Assembly (NCBI GenBank): GCA_016719575.1
Contig: JADJYV010000006.1
Location: forward strand, 330,457 to 394,456
DNA length: 64,000 nucleotides
Source of the DNA: Pseudobdellovibrionaceae bacterium
Lineage (GTDB): Bacteria; Bdellovibrionota; Bdellovibrionia; Bdellovibrionales; Bdellovibrionaceae
Direction: 5' to 3'
A model generated the notes under the pieces. That model was not told where the DNA came from and did no database searches. It saw only the letters and a program-made list of their open reading frames with translations. Every line of letters starts with the position of its first letter. Within the stretch, counting starts at the first letter, position 1. The position numbers and the translations under genes are program-made. This document shows, in pieces, positions 18,301-26,098 of this stretch.

Positions 18301-18613
18301 CTTCGTGAATAATAACTCCGCCACCGCCGCCGTAAATTTTTACGTACGAGGCGCCATTCATATCAAGAAGATCTCGCATGTACTTAAAGTACTCCATATG
18401 GCCGCCCTGGTAAGAGCTGATACAGACTCCTTGCGCCCCCTCCTGCAGTACCGCCTTCACCACATCACTCACCGAGCGGTTGTGACCCAAATGAATCACT
18501 TCCGCTCCCATATCTTGTAACAATCTGCGCATGATATTGATGCTGGCGTCATGACCGTCGAACAAACTGGCTGCGGTAACAATACGAACAGGATTTTTGG
18601 GCTGGTAAGACAT
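15374..18613 (-). CDS. icmF: Fused isobutyryl-CoA mutase IcmF
   Basis: A 1079-residue adenosylcobalamin enzyme that interconverts isobutyryl-CoA and n-butyryl-CoA. Domains in order: B12-binding (DGHDAS, residues 19-24, His21 as the lower ligand), a MeaI-type GTPase chaperone (Walker A near 201-211, NKAD near 343), and the large mutase domain. Two diagnostic residues decide the substrate class: Phe568 (TAGVFP) and Gln725 (DQGQNT). Methylmalonyl-CoA mutase has Tyr and Arg there. Neighbouring hbd and enoyl-CoA hydratase would carry butyryl-CoA products towards acetoacetyl-CoA. It starts 2 bases after the hydratase stop. Confidence 0.93.
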   Translation of the reverse strand: MSYQPKNPVRIVTAASLFDGHDASINIMRRLLQDMGAEVIHLGHNRSVSDVVKAVLQEGAQGVCISSYQGGHMEYFKYMRDLLDMNGASYVKIYGGGGGVIIHEEKKALEDYGIAQIFHPDDGRRLGLHGMIEMIVRGCDFNIEEAQPQVVLRAIENPFKQDPVPSFELGRALSFIESGHSSEIEFKNFRAQNKNPLVLGITGTGGAGKSSLIDEIVQRFLNAYPDKNIGVVCVDPSKRKTGGSLLGDRIRMNSLSRGRVYMRSVASRGSGREIASSLPSILTFLKELDFDLIIAETSGIGQGNVAITEVSDIAMYVMTSDFGAQSQLEKIDMIDFADLIAVNKADRRGALDALRDVSKQFRRSRKIFEDKTDVPVYLTQASQFNDGGVNKLFFKIVELLENKTGKSTWGVHPEFRQNILSADEHTIIPADRQSYLAEIVAVVHKYKQRAESLAEKASTLGSLQRIGALLKTAPSELEKIQHELEKDFTAEELSALKGWDQFAAAYSGDEFVFKVRGKEIRQKLTNESLSGTRIPRVVVPKFKDWGDRFKYFKLENVPGEFPYTAGVFPLKRADEDPKRMFAGEGTPERTNRRFHYLTKGESALRLSTAFDSVTLYGQDPDTRPDIFGKVGESGVSICNLEDMKKLYAGFDLCSPNTSVSMTINGPAPMILAFYFNTAIDQQVEKKEKELKRVLTESERNEIADGTIRQIRGTVQADILKEDQGQNTCIFSINFALKMMGDIQEYFVQKGVKNFYSVSISGYHIAEAGANPISQLAFTLSNGFTFVEYYLSRGLNVDDFAQNLSFFFSNGLDPEYAVLGRVARRIWAVAMRDLYKADDRSQKLKYHIQTSGRSLHAQEIDFNDIRTTLQALIALYDNCNSLHTNAYDEAITTPTEESVRRAMAIQMIINKEFGVSKNENPNQGSYFFEELTDLVEEAVLNEFKKINERGGVLGAMETQYQRSKIQEESLYYERLKHDGTLPIIGVNTFIDPKTLKSEYVAPKIELARASYEEKNQQLDSVRLFQKRHKDVATQEIANLKKAVLSGENIFAALMKAARSCSLYQMTEALYEVGGQYRRNL

Positions 18614-18615
18614 GA

Positions 18616-19416
18616 CTATGTTCCCTTAAAGGCTGGTTTTCTTTTTTCGATAAAAGCACGGGTGCCTTCGCGCACATCTTCCGTTGCAAAAAGTTCTGCA
18701 AAGTGGCCAGATTCAATTCGCTGCCCCTCTTCGATATCAACCTCATACGCTTGATTGATAGATTTTTTTGCTGCGGCCACTGCGATGGGACCTCGTGAGG
18801 AAATTGTAGTTACGATCTTCATCACCGCATTCATGAGTTCAGCTGCGGGCACCACCCGATTCACCAAACCCAAACTCAAAGCCTCTTGGGCCGTAATGAT
18901 ATCTCCGGTGTAAGTGAGTTCTCGGGCCTTCCGAATACCGACAGCTCTTGCCAATCGAACTGTGCCACCAAAGCCTGGAATCAACCCCAAACTGACTTCA
19001 GGAAGTCCGAATTTGGCATTCTCAGAAGCTACAATAAAGTCGCAAGCCAACGCCAACTCCATGCCCCCGCCAAGAGCAAAACCATTGACGGCCGCCACAA
19101 CAGGGATTTTTAAAAGATTCAATTCATGAAAAATGGATTGTCCGCGCTGAGCAAAAGCATGAGCTCGTTCGGAATCCAGCTCTGCGAGTTCTTTGATGTC
19201 AGCTCCGGCAACGAAAGCCTTTTCGCCACTCCCTGTAATAACCAAAACCCTGGCATTTTCAAAATTGATTTCGCCAATCTGCCGAAGAGCGTCTGCCATT
19301 TCACTCAAAACCTGAGCATTCAAGGCATTCAGTGCTTCAGGTCTTTTAATGGTTAACACCCAGACATTGTTATCTTTGATATCCAACTGAATCGTGTTGT
19401 ATGAAAATTCAGTCAT
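18616..19416 (-). CDS. Enoyl-CoA hydratase (crotonase family)
   Basis: A 266-residue crotonase-fold protein. AFVAGADIKEL and GFALGGGMELALACD form the oxyanion hole, and FGLPEVSLGLIPGFGG contains the two catalytic glutamate regions. It hydrates 2-enoyl-CoA, probably crotonyl-CoA given its position between hbd and icmF. The start overlaps the hbd stop and the stop is 2 bases from icmF, so the genes are translationally coupled. Confidence 0.92.
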   Translation of the reverse strand: MTEFSYNTIQLDIKDNNVWVLTIKRPEALNALNAQVLSEMADALRQIGEINFENARVLVITGSGEKAFVAGADIKELAELDSERAHAFAQRGQSIFHELNLLKIPVVAAVNGFALGGGMELALACDFIVASENAKFGLPEVSLGLIPGFGGTVRLARAVGIRKARELTYTGDIITAQEALSLGLVNRVVPAAELMNAVMKIVTTISSRGPIAVAAAKKSINQAYEVDIEEGQRIESGHFAELFATEDVREGTRAFIEKRKPAFKGT

Positions 19417-20291
19417 TACTTTTGCATTCCTTTATAGTCATAAAATCCTCGACCCGCCTTGCGCCCAAGCCAACCGGCCTCGACATACTTCACCAATAAT
19501 GGGCAAGGTCGGTATTTCGAGTCGCCAAGGCCCTCGTGGAGTACTTTCATGATCGCCAAGCAGGTATCAAGGCCGATAAAGTCCGCAAGAGTGAGGGGCC
19601 CCATCGGCTGGTTGGTCCCGAGCTTCATGGCGTTGTCAATGGCCTCAACCGAAGCAATTCCTTCATGCAGAGTATAAATGGCTTCGTTAATCATCGGCAT
19701 CAAAATGCGGTTAACAATAAAACCCGGCATGTCCTTTTCGGACTCAACAAAAATCTTGTCCATTTTTTCAGCCAGAGCCTTCACCGTTTTAAAAGTCTCA
19801 TCTGAAGTCTGCAAGCCCCGGATTCCCTCTACCAACTTCATCAAAGGAACTGGGTTCATAAAGTGCATGCCCACAACTTGAGATGGACGACTCGTCACCG
19901 CCGCAATTTTTGTAATTGAAATCGACGACGTGTTGGATGCCAAAATGGCCGCTGGCTTAGCAACAGCATCTAGTTCTTTAAAAATTTTTAGTTTTAAATC
20001 GATATTTTCCGTAGCGGCTTCGACCACGACATCACAACCAGCCAGCGCCGTCATCTCTTGCGCCGTTTTTATGCGCCCAAGGAGATCTCCTTTTTGAGAC
20101 TCTGTCATTGTTGCCTTCTTAATCATTCGATCGCACGAGGCACTGACCGTCGCCATTCCCTTCTCAAGAGCCGATCCAGAAACATCGACCATCACGACCT
20201 GGTAACCAAACTGTGCCGCCACTTGAGCGATTCCATTTCCCATCTGACCGGCGCCAATCACTCCGATAGAACGAATGTCCTGGATATTCAC
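19416..20291 (-). CDS. hbd: 3-hydroxybutyryl-CoA dehydrogenase
   Basis: A 291-residue NAD(P)-dependent 3-hydroxyacyl-CoA dehydrogenase. GAGQMGNGIAQVAA is the dinucleotide-binding turn, MHFMNPVPLMKLVE holds the catalytic histidine, and GFIVNRILMPMINEA begins the C-terminal helical domain. I start it at GTG 20291, which has GGAGG five bases upstream; a TTG at 20303 is in frame but overlaps that site. First gene of the hbd-ech-icmF-RND operon. Confidence 0.93.
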   Translation of the reverse strand: MNIQDIRSIGVIGAGQMGNGIAQVAAQFGYQVVMVDVSGSALEKGMATVSASCDRMIKKATMTESQKGDLLGRIKTAQEMTALAGCDVVVEAATENIDLKLKIFKELDAVAKPAAILASNTSSISITKIAAVTSRPSQVVGMHFMNPVPLMKLVEGIRGLQTSDETFKTVKALAEKMDKIFVESEKDMPGFIVNRILMPMINEAIYTLHEGIASVEAIDNAMKLGTNQPMGPLTLADFIGLDTCLAIMKVLHEGLGDSKYRPCPLLVKYVEAGWLGRKAGRGFYDYKGMQK

Positions 20292-20337
20292 AACAACCTC
20301 CAACGCAAAGCGCTATTTTTTAGTTCAATCACCTCTC

Positions 20338-20366
20338 TCTATAGCTAACCCTAGGGACATGGTCAA
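20338..20366 (-). promoter_or_regulatory. Sigma-70-type promoter of the hbd-icmF operon
   Basis: On the minus strand TTGACC (20361-20366) and TATAGA (20338-20343) are separated by exactly 17 bp. Transcription would begin near 20331, about 40 bases before the hbd start. The spacer contains the palindrome CCCTAGGG, a possible operator. Confidence 0.6.
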
Positions 20367-20470
20367 TTTTCTCAGACATGGCTCAGTCCATCAAAATTCG
20401 AAACATTTCTCCTCGACCAAGCGACAGCTAGCCCTGAGGAATGTTGGTGTTCTCCATTTCCCTTGCGAGA

Positions 20471-21823
20471 ATGAAAGGGATGCGAATCGTAGTGATTGTC
20501 TTTGTGTTTTTATTCTTTGAGTTCTCATTTGCAAGCAACAGCCAAGTCCTGTCGTTTTACCGAAACCAACAAAGCCTCTTCTCTTCTGGTCAAGCCCGGC
20601 GCACTGAACTTGAGAAAGCCATACTGAGTCGGGAGCTCTCCCCCTGGTTTCGCATAACCTGGAACAAAAAAGAATATGATGTCCCGGGAACAACTCTTAC
20701 CAAAGATTTACAGCTCACTCGAACGCTGATCAGCAAACAAAAAACCGAAATTCTAAAAAGCCCCCAGCCTGGATCGGCTCGCTCATTCTCAATCCCTGCA
20801 AACACCCTTGTTGTGGTTTTAAAAGTCGATTCGTTTTGGGCTGAGGTGGTAGAACCGAAGCAAAAACTAAAAGGTTGGGTAGCACTGCATTACTTTCATC
20901 CCCCCGCTGAAGATAAGGGTGTTTTTTTAACTGTTACAGATTCTTTTTTGCTTCAACACCCAAAGGACTCATCTGAAATTATCACGACAATTCCCCGAGG
21001 CTATCGTTTAATTCCCCAAAAATTTGAAAAAAACTATGTCAAAGTTCAATACCAGGGACGGAGTGGATATATTGATCTTAGCAGCGTCATTGGACGCAGT
21101 GATTTTGCCATGTGGGCCTTTCACACCAAGAAAGGTTGGCTCGGCATTTCCCACCGCGAAAATGAATTTCTACTGACAGTTGATAAACAAAAATTAAAGC
21201 TTGAAGATTTTTTGGCCTATGCTTCTTATCAAAATCGAGGCATTGTCACACAAAAAACCAATGACGACGGGCCCTCCATCCGTTCGCGGGTTGAAATCAT
21301 CAGTAAAAAAGCCCATCGTTGGACGCAAAGCCTATTAACTGAACATGGAAAAGTTTGGTGGCGCTCTGACGAAGATCACACTCAATCTCTCGATGAGGCA
21401 ACAGAAATATCCTCTGAACAACTGATGAAGCGCAGACTGCATGGCGTGGCTTTTGCACCAGGAACTCCACTCAAGGGTCTCGTCTCTGCTGATGGCGTGT
21501 TCCGCACGGAAGACGGAAAAAATTGGCAAGAAATACCACAGTTTTCAGGACAAAATTTTCCGGTCAGCATTCATCCCGAAGGAGTCTGGTATGTGGGCAA
21601 CTACCGCAGCTATGACGAGGGAAAAACTTTTGAGCCTTATATTATGTGGGACAAGTTAACCCAGCAAATCCAAGACAATTTGCATAAGGTTCCCCGCCAC
21701 TTACGAATCACTCAAATTGAGCCGATGTCTCACTCGAGAATTCGAATATTTCTAGACACAGGAGTGCAAAAAATCAAAATGCAAGCCCACATCTTAAGTC
21801 AAGAATGGTCGTTAGTAAAATAA
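20471..21823 (+). CDS. Secreted SH3-like domain protein
   Basis: About 450 residues with a signal peptide (VIVFVFLFFEFSFA). The mature part has two likely SH3-type segments: VVVLKVDSFWAEVVEP...KGWVALHY and a second ending VKVQYQGRSGYIDLSSV. A longer C-terminal part holds beta-propeller-like WW/GV repeats (FRTEDGKNWQEI, YRSYDEGKTFEPY) that resemble BNR/Asp-box turns. Role unknown; SH3 pairs often bind peptidoglycan. I prefer the ATG at 20471 because it gives a compact signal peptide, but the ATG at 20441 also has an SD-like GAGGA. The 3' end overlaps the acyltransferase gene by 25 bases. Confidence 0.7.
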   Translation: MKGMRIVVIVFVFLFFEFSFASNSQVLSFYRNQQSLFSSGQARRTELEKAILSRELSPWFRITWNKKEYDVPGTTLTKDLQLTRTLISKQKTEILKSPQPGSARSFSIPANTLVVVLKVDSFWAEVVEPKQKLKGWVALHYFHPPAEDKGVFLTVTDSFLLQHPKDSSEIITTIPRGYRLIPQKFEKNYVKVQYQGRSGYIDLSSVIGRSDFAMWAFHTKKGWLGISHRENEFLLTVDKQKLKLEDFLAYASYQNRGIVTQKTNDDGPSIRSRVEIISKKAHRWTQSLLTEHGKVWWRSDEDHTQSLDEATEISSEQLMKRRLHGVAFAPGTPLKGLVSADGVFRTEDGKNWQEIPQFSGQNFPVSIHPEGVWYVGNYRSYDEGKTFEPYIMWDKLTQQIQDNLHKVPRHLRITQIEPMSHSRIRIFLDTGVQKIKMQAHILSQEWSLVK

Positions 21824-22530
21824 GGCACCATCTCGTTTCGAATTTTTTCTTGTAAAATCGGCCGATCTTTTGTTTCATAACCAACCGTCTCCACCGCGGG
21901 CAATACATCAATTAAAATCTCTCTCGACCAAACATCAAAGTTTGGAAACCATTTCCCTTTATGTAAAACCTTCGAGGCGCCTCGAATCACCACCGGAACT
22001 AAAGGTGCTTTCGCATTAATAGCAAAAACAAAGGGGCCAGATTTAAACGCCCCCAGCTTCTCTTCAATCTGCCGAGTTCCCTCAGGAGCTAAAGCAAACT
22101 TTTCGCCATTGCGAATGCGGGACTCGGCCATTTTATAGATCTTAAAAACTTCATCACGACGTTCTCTTGCAATTGGCAACGCCCCCATCCTTCGCATCGC
22201 CGCACCAAAAACTGGAATCTTAAAAAGTTCAATTTTTGCTCCAAAACGAAAACCCCTGAGCGTTGCTTGCATTGCAAAAATATCAAAAAAACTGGTGTGG
22301 TTGAAAAGATAAATGCAACCGCCGGTTGGAATGTTCTCCTGCCCACGCAGGCGAACCTTCACACTAAACATTGCACAAGAAACTGCCCCCCAAAGAATTG
22401 CAATCTGATCATCCCAATTTCGATTATTAAAAATAAGGTTCACCAAAATCGCTAGGGCCGAAAAGAAAACCAATACGATTGGATAAAGGAGTGTCATCAA
22501 TAGACTTCGGAAGGCTGAAACAAGTTTCAT
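21799..22530 (-). CDS. plsC: 1-acyl-sn-glycerol-3-phosphate acyltransferase
   Basis: A 243-residue membrane-anchored acyltransferase making phosphatidic acid. An N-terminal hydrophobic segment is followed by the HX4D motif NHTSFFD, then RRMGALPIARER and EGTR, the substrate-binding blocks of the PlsC family. It overlaps the end of the preceding 22527-23624 gene by 4 bases, so the two form an operon. Confidence 0.9.
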   Translation of the reverse strand: MKLVSAFRSLLMTLLYPIVLVFFSALAILVNLIFNNRNWDDQIAILWGAVSCAMFSVKVRLRGQENIPTGGCIYLFNHTSFFDIFAMQATLRGFRFGAKIELFKIPVFGAAMRRMGALPIARERRDEVFKIYKMAESRIRNGEKFALAPEGTRQIEEKLGAFKSGPFVFAINAKAPLVPVVIRGASKVLHKGKWFPNFDVWSREILIDVLPAVETVGYETKDRPILQEKIRNEMVPYFTNDHS

Positions 22531-23624
22531 TGAGAGCTCTCTCGATCCGCAAAAAGCCTCTTTCTTGCCACTAAAATTTGTCGTTCCTTATAGGCTTCGT
22601 GCTCTGAGGGCCCCGACAAAATTGATTGATGGGCGACCTCGTCCATAATTTGAATTTCAAAAGGATAAAAAAAACTAAAAGGCACTTTTCCCTCTTGGGG
22701 TTCAATACGGATTAATTTGCGGGTAATAAACTTAATAAACCGGTAGTCTTCGCCTGAAAAATAGTTCTCTTTGCGAAACAACTGTGATCCCCCAGACTCC
22801 TTAAGCTTTTGAGAAAAAATCTTATTGAGTTCATCTTCAGAATAGTCTTTCTTGGACTCCATCAACTCTTTGCACGTCTGAACAAAAAGATCCACGGGAT
22901 AAACATTGTTCGAGCTCTGATCTGGCATAATGTGCGGAAAACTCATAACATTTTCTTCAACCAAAAAACGAATAACCTGAAAACAATCAAATAAAGAGCG
23001 GGTTATAAATCTCACTCCTAGCTTATCAAAGATTTTCAAAGCCAACGCATCTGGTTTTGCTAGCAGCTTAATGACCGTGCTGGCCGAAGTCTTAAACGGC
23101 TTCACCTCAAAACCTAGCAATTCTATCGGCGGCCGCTCCGTACCTTTAAGGTAAGCTTTATGAGTGGTTCCATCATGATAGATACAGCGCTGAAAGGGCG
23201 TCAGGATTTGACTCTGAATTTCTTCGCTAAAACTCGAAAAAAGATCATTCTCCGTGTGAACGTAGACATGCATGCAACGCAAAATAGCACAGGACCACTT
23301 TTGCAAACGGCGTTCAGACTCTTCACGCGAACTTGCAAGCAATAGCAGACGGCGAATGTCTCCAAGAGACTTTCTTTCACGCAATAATTCTGGAATCTCG
23401 TTGATGTCAAAACCTAGTTTTTCAACAATTAAAACCAAAGCGCGGCGATGATAATACCAAATATTTTCATGATCCTGGGGGTTTCCAAAATCAAAGCCAT
23501 AGCTAAGCAGAAAGGATGTGGCCTGCTCCATAGATCTAATATTTAAGCGCGGAGAGTCAATGGCAGACCGCCCTCCCGCAACTGAATTCAGAACATCCTG
23601 ATCAAACAAAAATCTTTGAGGCAT
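22527..23624 (-). CDS. TIGR04552-like protein, RelA/SpoT-reminiscent
   Basis: A 365-residue cytosolic protein. I tentatively link it to the TIGR04552-type families of delta-proteobacterial relatives. The middle (residues about 190-235) reads LKIFDKLGVRFITRSLFDCFQVIRFL, close to the (D)xxGxRxx pattern of the RelA/SpoT nucleotidyltransferase core, and a C-terminal VPFSFFYPFEIQIMDE resembles its EvQIrT strand. The usual catalytic Arg/Lys residues are not evident, so enzymatic activity is uncertain. Cotranscribed with plsC by a 4-base overlap. Confidence 0.55.
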   Translation of the reverse strand: MPQRFLFDQDVLNSVAGGRSAIDSPRLNIRSMEQATSFLLSYGFDFGNPQDHENIWYYHRRALVLIVEKLGFDINEIPELLRERKSLGDIRRLLLLASSREESERRLQKWSCAILRCMHVYVHTENDLFSSFSEEIQSQILTPFQRCIYHDGTTHKAYLKGTERPPIELLGFEVKPFKTSASTVIKLLAKPDALALKIFDKLGVRFITRSLFDCFQVIRFLVEENVMSFPHIMPDQSSNNVYPVDLFVQTCKELMESKKDYSEDELNKIFSQKLKESGGSQLFRKENYFSGEDYRFIKFITRKLIRIEPQEGKVPFSFFYPFEIQIMDEVAHQSILSGPSEHEAYKERQILVARKRLFADRESSQ

Positions 23625-23688
23625 TATTTTAAGTTAATCTCTATGAGGAGCTTGGGAGCAAGTAAAAACGCAAGGTGACTATGATCAC

Positions 23689-24348
23689 TTAGTAGGCAAA
23701 GCTTGCAGTCGGAATAGAAAAATCGCCCAAAAAACCCGAGGCGGGGCTATTACTGTTGAAGTTTTCGTAATTTTGATAGCTCACATTTCCTGTTGTCATT
23801 GTTTGGCTTAAATTTCCGGTCAAATTGATTTCACCAACTTCATCTTTGAATTGAAGATTAAAACTTTTTTCTGCCACAATCACTCGTCCGGCAGCCGCAC
23901 CTGTAAATTGGATCACATAGGGTTCAATCGGTTCGTTGTTAGAATTGTTCGTCCCCACAAAGGAATCATAAATCGTGATTTTCAAGTTGCTTTGCGACAA
24001 ATTTACCGCCCCCGAAGACACATCATAGCTAATTCGACCTTCGATGGCTACGCAGGTTTGAGTCGCTGTTTTTGACCCCTCAATGGCTCCGAAATAAGAA
24101 GGATCCACCGTCGCCGAAATGAGGCCCTTGACTCTTTGCTCAAAGGAAGCTCCTTGATTGCTCGTTGATTCATAGATGCGACCGTTGTGACTCTTGCATG
24201 AAGTGCCACTCACCGCCCCCGCACCGACTAAACCCTCAGCGCTTCGGGCTCCGACAGAGGTGGTTTTTGCAGAGGAACAGGCTGTCAATACGACCGCTAA
24301 GGCCATCGACATCGTCCATTTTTTAATATTTGAGAACACCATACTCAC
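23689..24348 (-). CDS. Lipoprotein of unknown function
   Basis: A 219-residue protein with a lipoprotein signal peptide: hydrophobic core MSMALAVVLTAC, lipobox cysteine near residue 24. The mature part is rich in Ser, Asn and Thr with alternating beta-strand patterns and two further cysteines. Family not recognised. Single gene, 65 bases behind the 22527-23624 gene's start. Confidence 0.65.
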   Translation of the reverse strand: MSMVFSNIKKWTMSMALAVVLTACSSAKTTSVGARSAEGLVGAGAVSGTSCKSHNGRIYESTSNQGASFEQRVKGLISATVDPSYFGAIEGSKTATQTCVAIEGRISYDVSSGAVNLSQSNLKITIYDSFVGTNNSNNEPIEPYVIQFTGAAAGRVIVAEKSFNLQFKDEVGEINLTGNLSQTMTTGNVSYQNYENFNSNSPASGFLGDFSIPTASFAY

Positions 24349-24529
24349 CTCTGTCTACCTCTAGGAGAGGCAAAGATCAGACCAATGAAGGAGGGGCTAT
24401 TATCCATTAACCGCGCAATGGGCCGTCCCAAGATGAGACTCAGCACTGCTGTGACAATTCAGGGAAACGACTGTCGAAAAATCACTCCCAAAGCTTGCCG
24501 AGACTGAAGTAAAAAATGCGCCAGGGATT

Positions 24530-25999
24530 CTAACGACCACGCAATCGATTTAGCAACTTTTGGGCAAGAACGAAATCAGGTTTTTCTTGAAGACCGGCCT
24601 CCAGACTGGCAACAGCCTTGTCTTTCTGTCGCAAACCCAGGTAGCAGAGAGCTTGCTGGTAATAAAGAGTCGAAGAATAGCGGCTTGGCTTTTCAAGTCC
24701 TCGCAGGGTTTGCTCTAGGGCCGCCGGCCAATCCTGCAGGGACAAATAAAGCTCTGCCAACTTGAGCCGAGCGGCTGCAGAGGTTGGATTTTTTTCTAAG
24801 ACATCCGCCCACAAGGTTGTGGGATTTTGCCAAACGGCAATACGCTCAAAGGTTAAAACTGAAAATCCTAAACCTATTGCTATGACGAAGACACTGAAAA
24901 TACTGAAAGCATTTCTATCCAGCAGGCGTTGTAAAGAATAAAAAAGCCATAGAAATATAAAACCTATTCCAAAGTACAAGTACCTATCGCTGAAAGAAGA
25001 GCTGCTGCCAAAGGGTACGAGCTTTATAAATGGTAAAACAGATATCGCGGCGATCACAAACCATTGACGCCAAAAATGGTCTTTCCATAAACCACGCAGG
25101 AGACTGATAACAAGCACTGTCATCCAAACTGCAAGCGCCGCAAAGTCATACCACCTAAAATCATGCTGAAAAGAATCATAAAGAGCCGACAGTTGAAAGG
25201 GAGCAAGGAGTTTTCCCAAATAAAACAAAATATTTTGCAACCAAAAAACGACACGCTCACTTCCTGTGAGGTTCATGCTGGGCACCAAGGTTTCATTCCC
25301 CTCCCAATAAAGCACCATAGCAGTGATGCCCGTTGCCAAGGCCCCTAACCAAAACGGGAGAAGACCTTTCCATGATCTTTTCTGAAAATAAAAAAAATCC
25401 AAACTCCACAAAACTACGGGCGTAATGAAAACAATGTGCTTTGTGAGGAGGCCTACAACAAAAGCTGCCAATGATAAAATGTAATAGGCTTTTTTCTCTT
25501 TTTCCCTCCACGAAACATACAGATGGAGACTGCTCAGGTAAAAGAAAAATGACTGAGGATAGTTTTTAGCGGACATCCAAGCAACAGCTTCCACCTGTAA
25601 AGGATGAATGGCGAATAAAAAGGTAGACAGGACCGCCAGTATTCTATTTTTCTTCATCAACCGTTCAACCAGAAAATAAAAAAGGACTGCATTGCCAAGA
25701 TGAAGCAGTAAAGACGATAAGTGAAAACACCAAACCTCGGGATAACAAATTTGAGAATCCAATGCATAACCGAGCAGTGTAAAAGGGAAATAATTATTTA
25801 CGAGAATTGAAGAAAAAATCTGCTGGAGATCGAACTGATGAATGCCCTCAAAAGAGAGATAGTAGGTGTCATCCCAGTTCGTAAAATAGTTAAAAAGAGT
25901 CCGGTGAAAAACCACGGCCGAAAATGCGAAGATCGATACAATTGGAGCCCACCGACTCAATCGTTGCCACATTTTTAAAACGTTAGCAGGCCGACTCAA
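24530..25999 (-). CDS. GT-C-type membrane protein with TPR tail
   Basis: A 489-residue protein with about ten membrane segments, then two or more tetratricopeptide-like repeats (AAARLKLAELYLSLQDWPAA, LYYQQALCYLGLRQKDKAVA). An acidic pair in the first loop (NWDDTYY) and FAIHPLQVEAVAWMSAKN match TMTC/PMT-like GT-C glycosyltransferases that use lipid-linked sugars. A role in protein or surface O-glycosylation is inferred. An N-terminal ATG is followed closely by the first helix. Nothing distinctive in the 180 bp between it and the lipoprotein gene. Confidence 0.7.
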   Translation of the reverse strand: MSRPANVLKMWQRLSRWAPIVSIFAFSAVVFHRTLFNYFTNWDDTYYLSFEGIHQFDLQQIFSSILVNNYFPFTLLGYALDSQICYPEVWCFHLSSLLLHLGNAVLFYFLVERLMKKNRILAVLSTFLFAIHPLQVEAVAWMSAKNYPQSFFFYLSSLHLYVSWREKEKKAYYILSLAAFVVGLLTKHIVFITPVVLWSLDFFYFQKRSWKGLLPFWLGALATGITAMVLYWEGNETLVPSMNLTGSERVVFWLQNILFYLGKLLAPFQLSALYDSFQHDFRWYDFAALAVWMTVLVISLLRGLWKDHFWRQWFVIAAISVLPFIKLVPFGSSSSFSDRYLYFGIGFIFLWLFYSLQRLLDRNAFSIFSVFVIAIGLGFSVLTFERIAVWQNPTTLWADVLEKNPTSAAARLKLAELYLSLQDWPAALEQTLRGLEKPSRYSSTLYYQQALCYLGLRQKDKAVASLEAGLQEKPDFVLAQKLLNRLRGR

Positions 26000-26043
26000 C
26001 CAATACTAGCTTTTACAGGATCTTCTAGTCCCTGGCCCGATTG

Positions 26044-26073
26044 AAAAAAAAAGGAGGATTTTTCAACCCTCCC
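26044..26073 (-). terminator. Rho-independent terminator of fadIJ
   Basis: On the minus strand GGAGG (with an adjacent G), a loop of about 10 bases, then CCTCC and nine T. It begins 26 bases after the fadJ stop and fits the end of the fadIJ transcript. Confidence 0.7.
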
Positions 26074-26098
26074 TCTCCGAAGTAACAACACTACCCAA

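Noticed and set aside
15374..18613. Calling the fused mutase a methylmalonyl-CoA mutase
   Set aside because: The substrate residues are Phe568 and Gln725 instead of Tyr and Arg, and the B12 and GTPase domains are fused at the N terminus as in IcmF.
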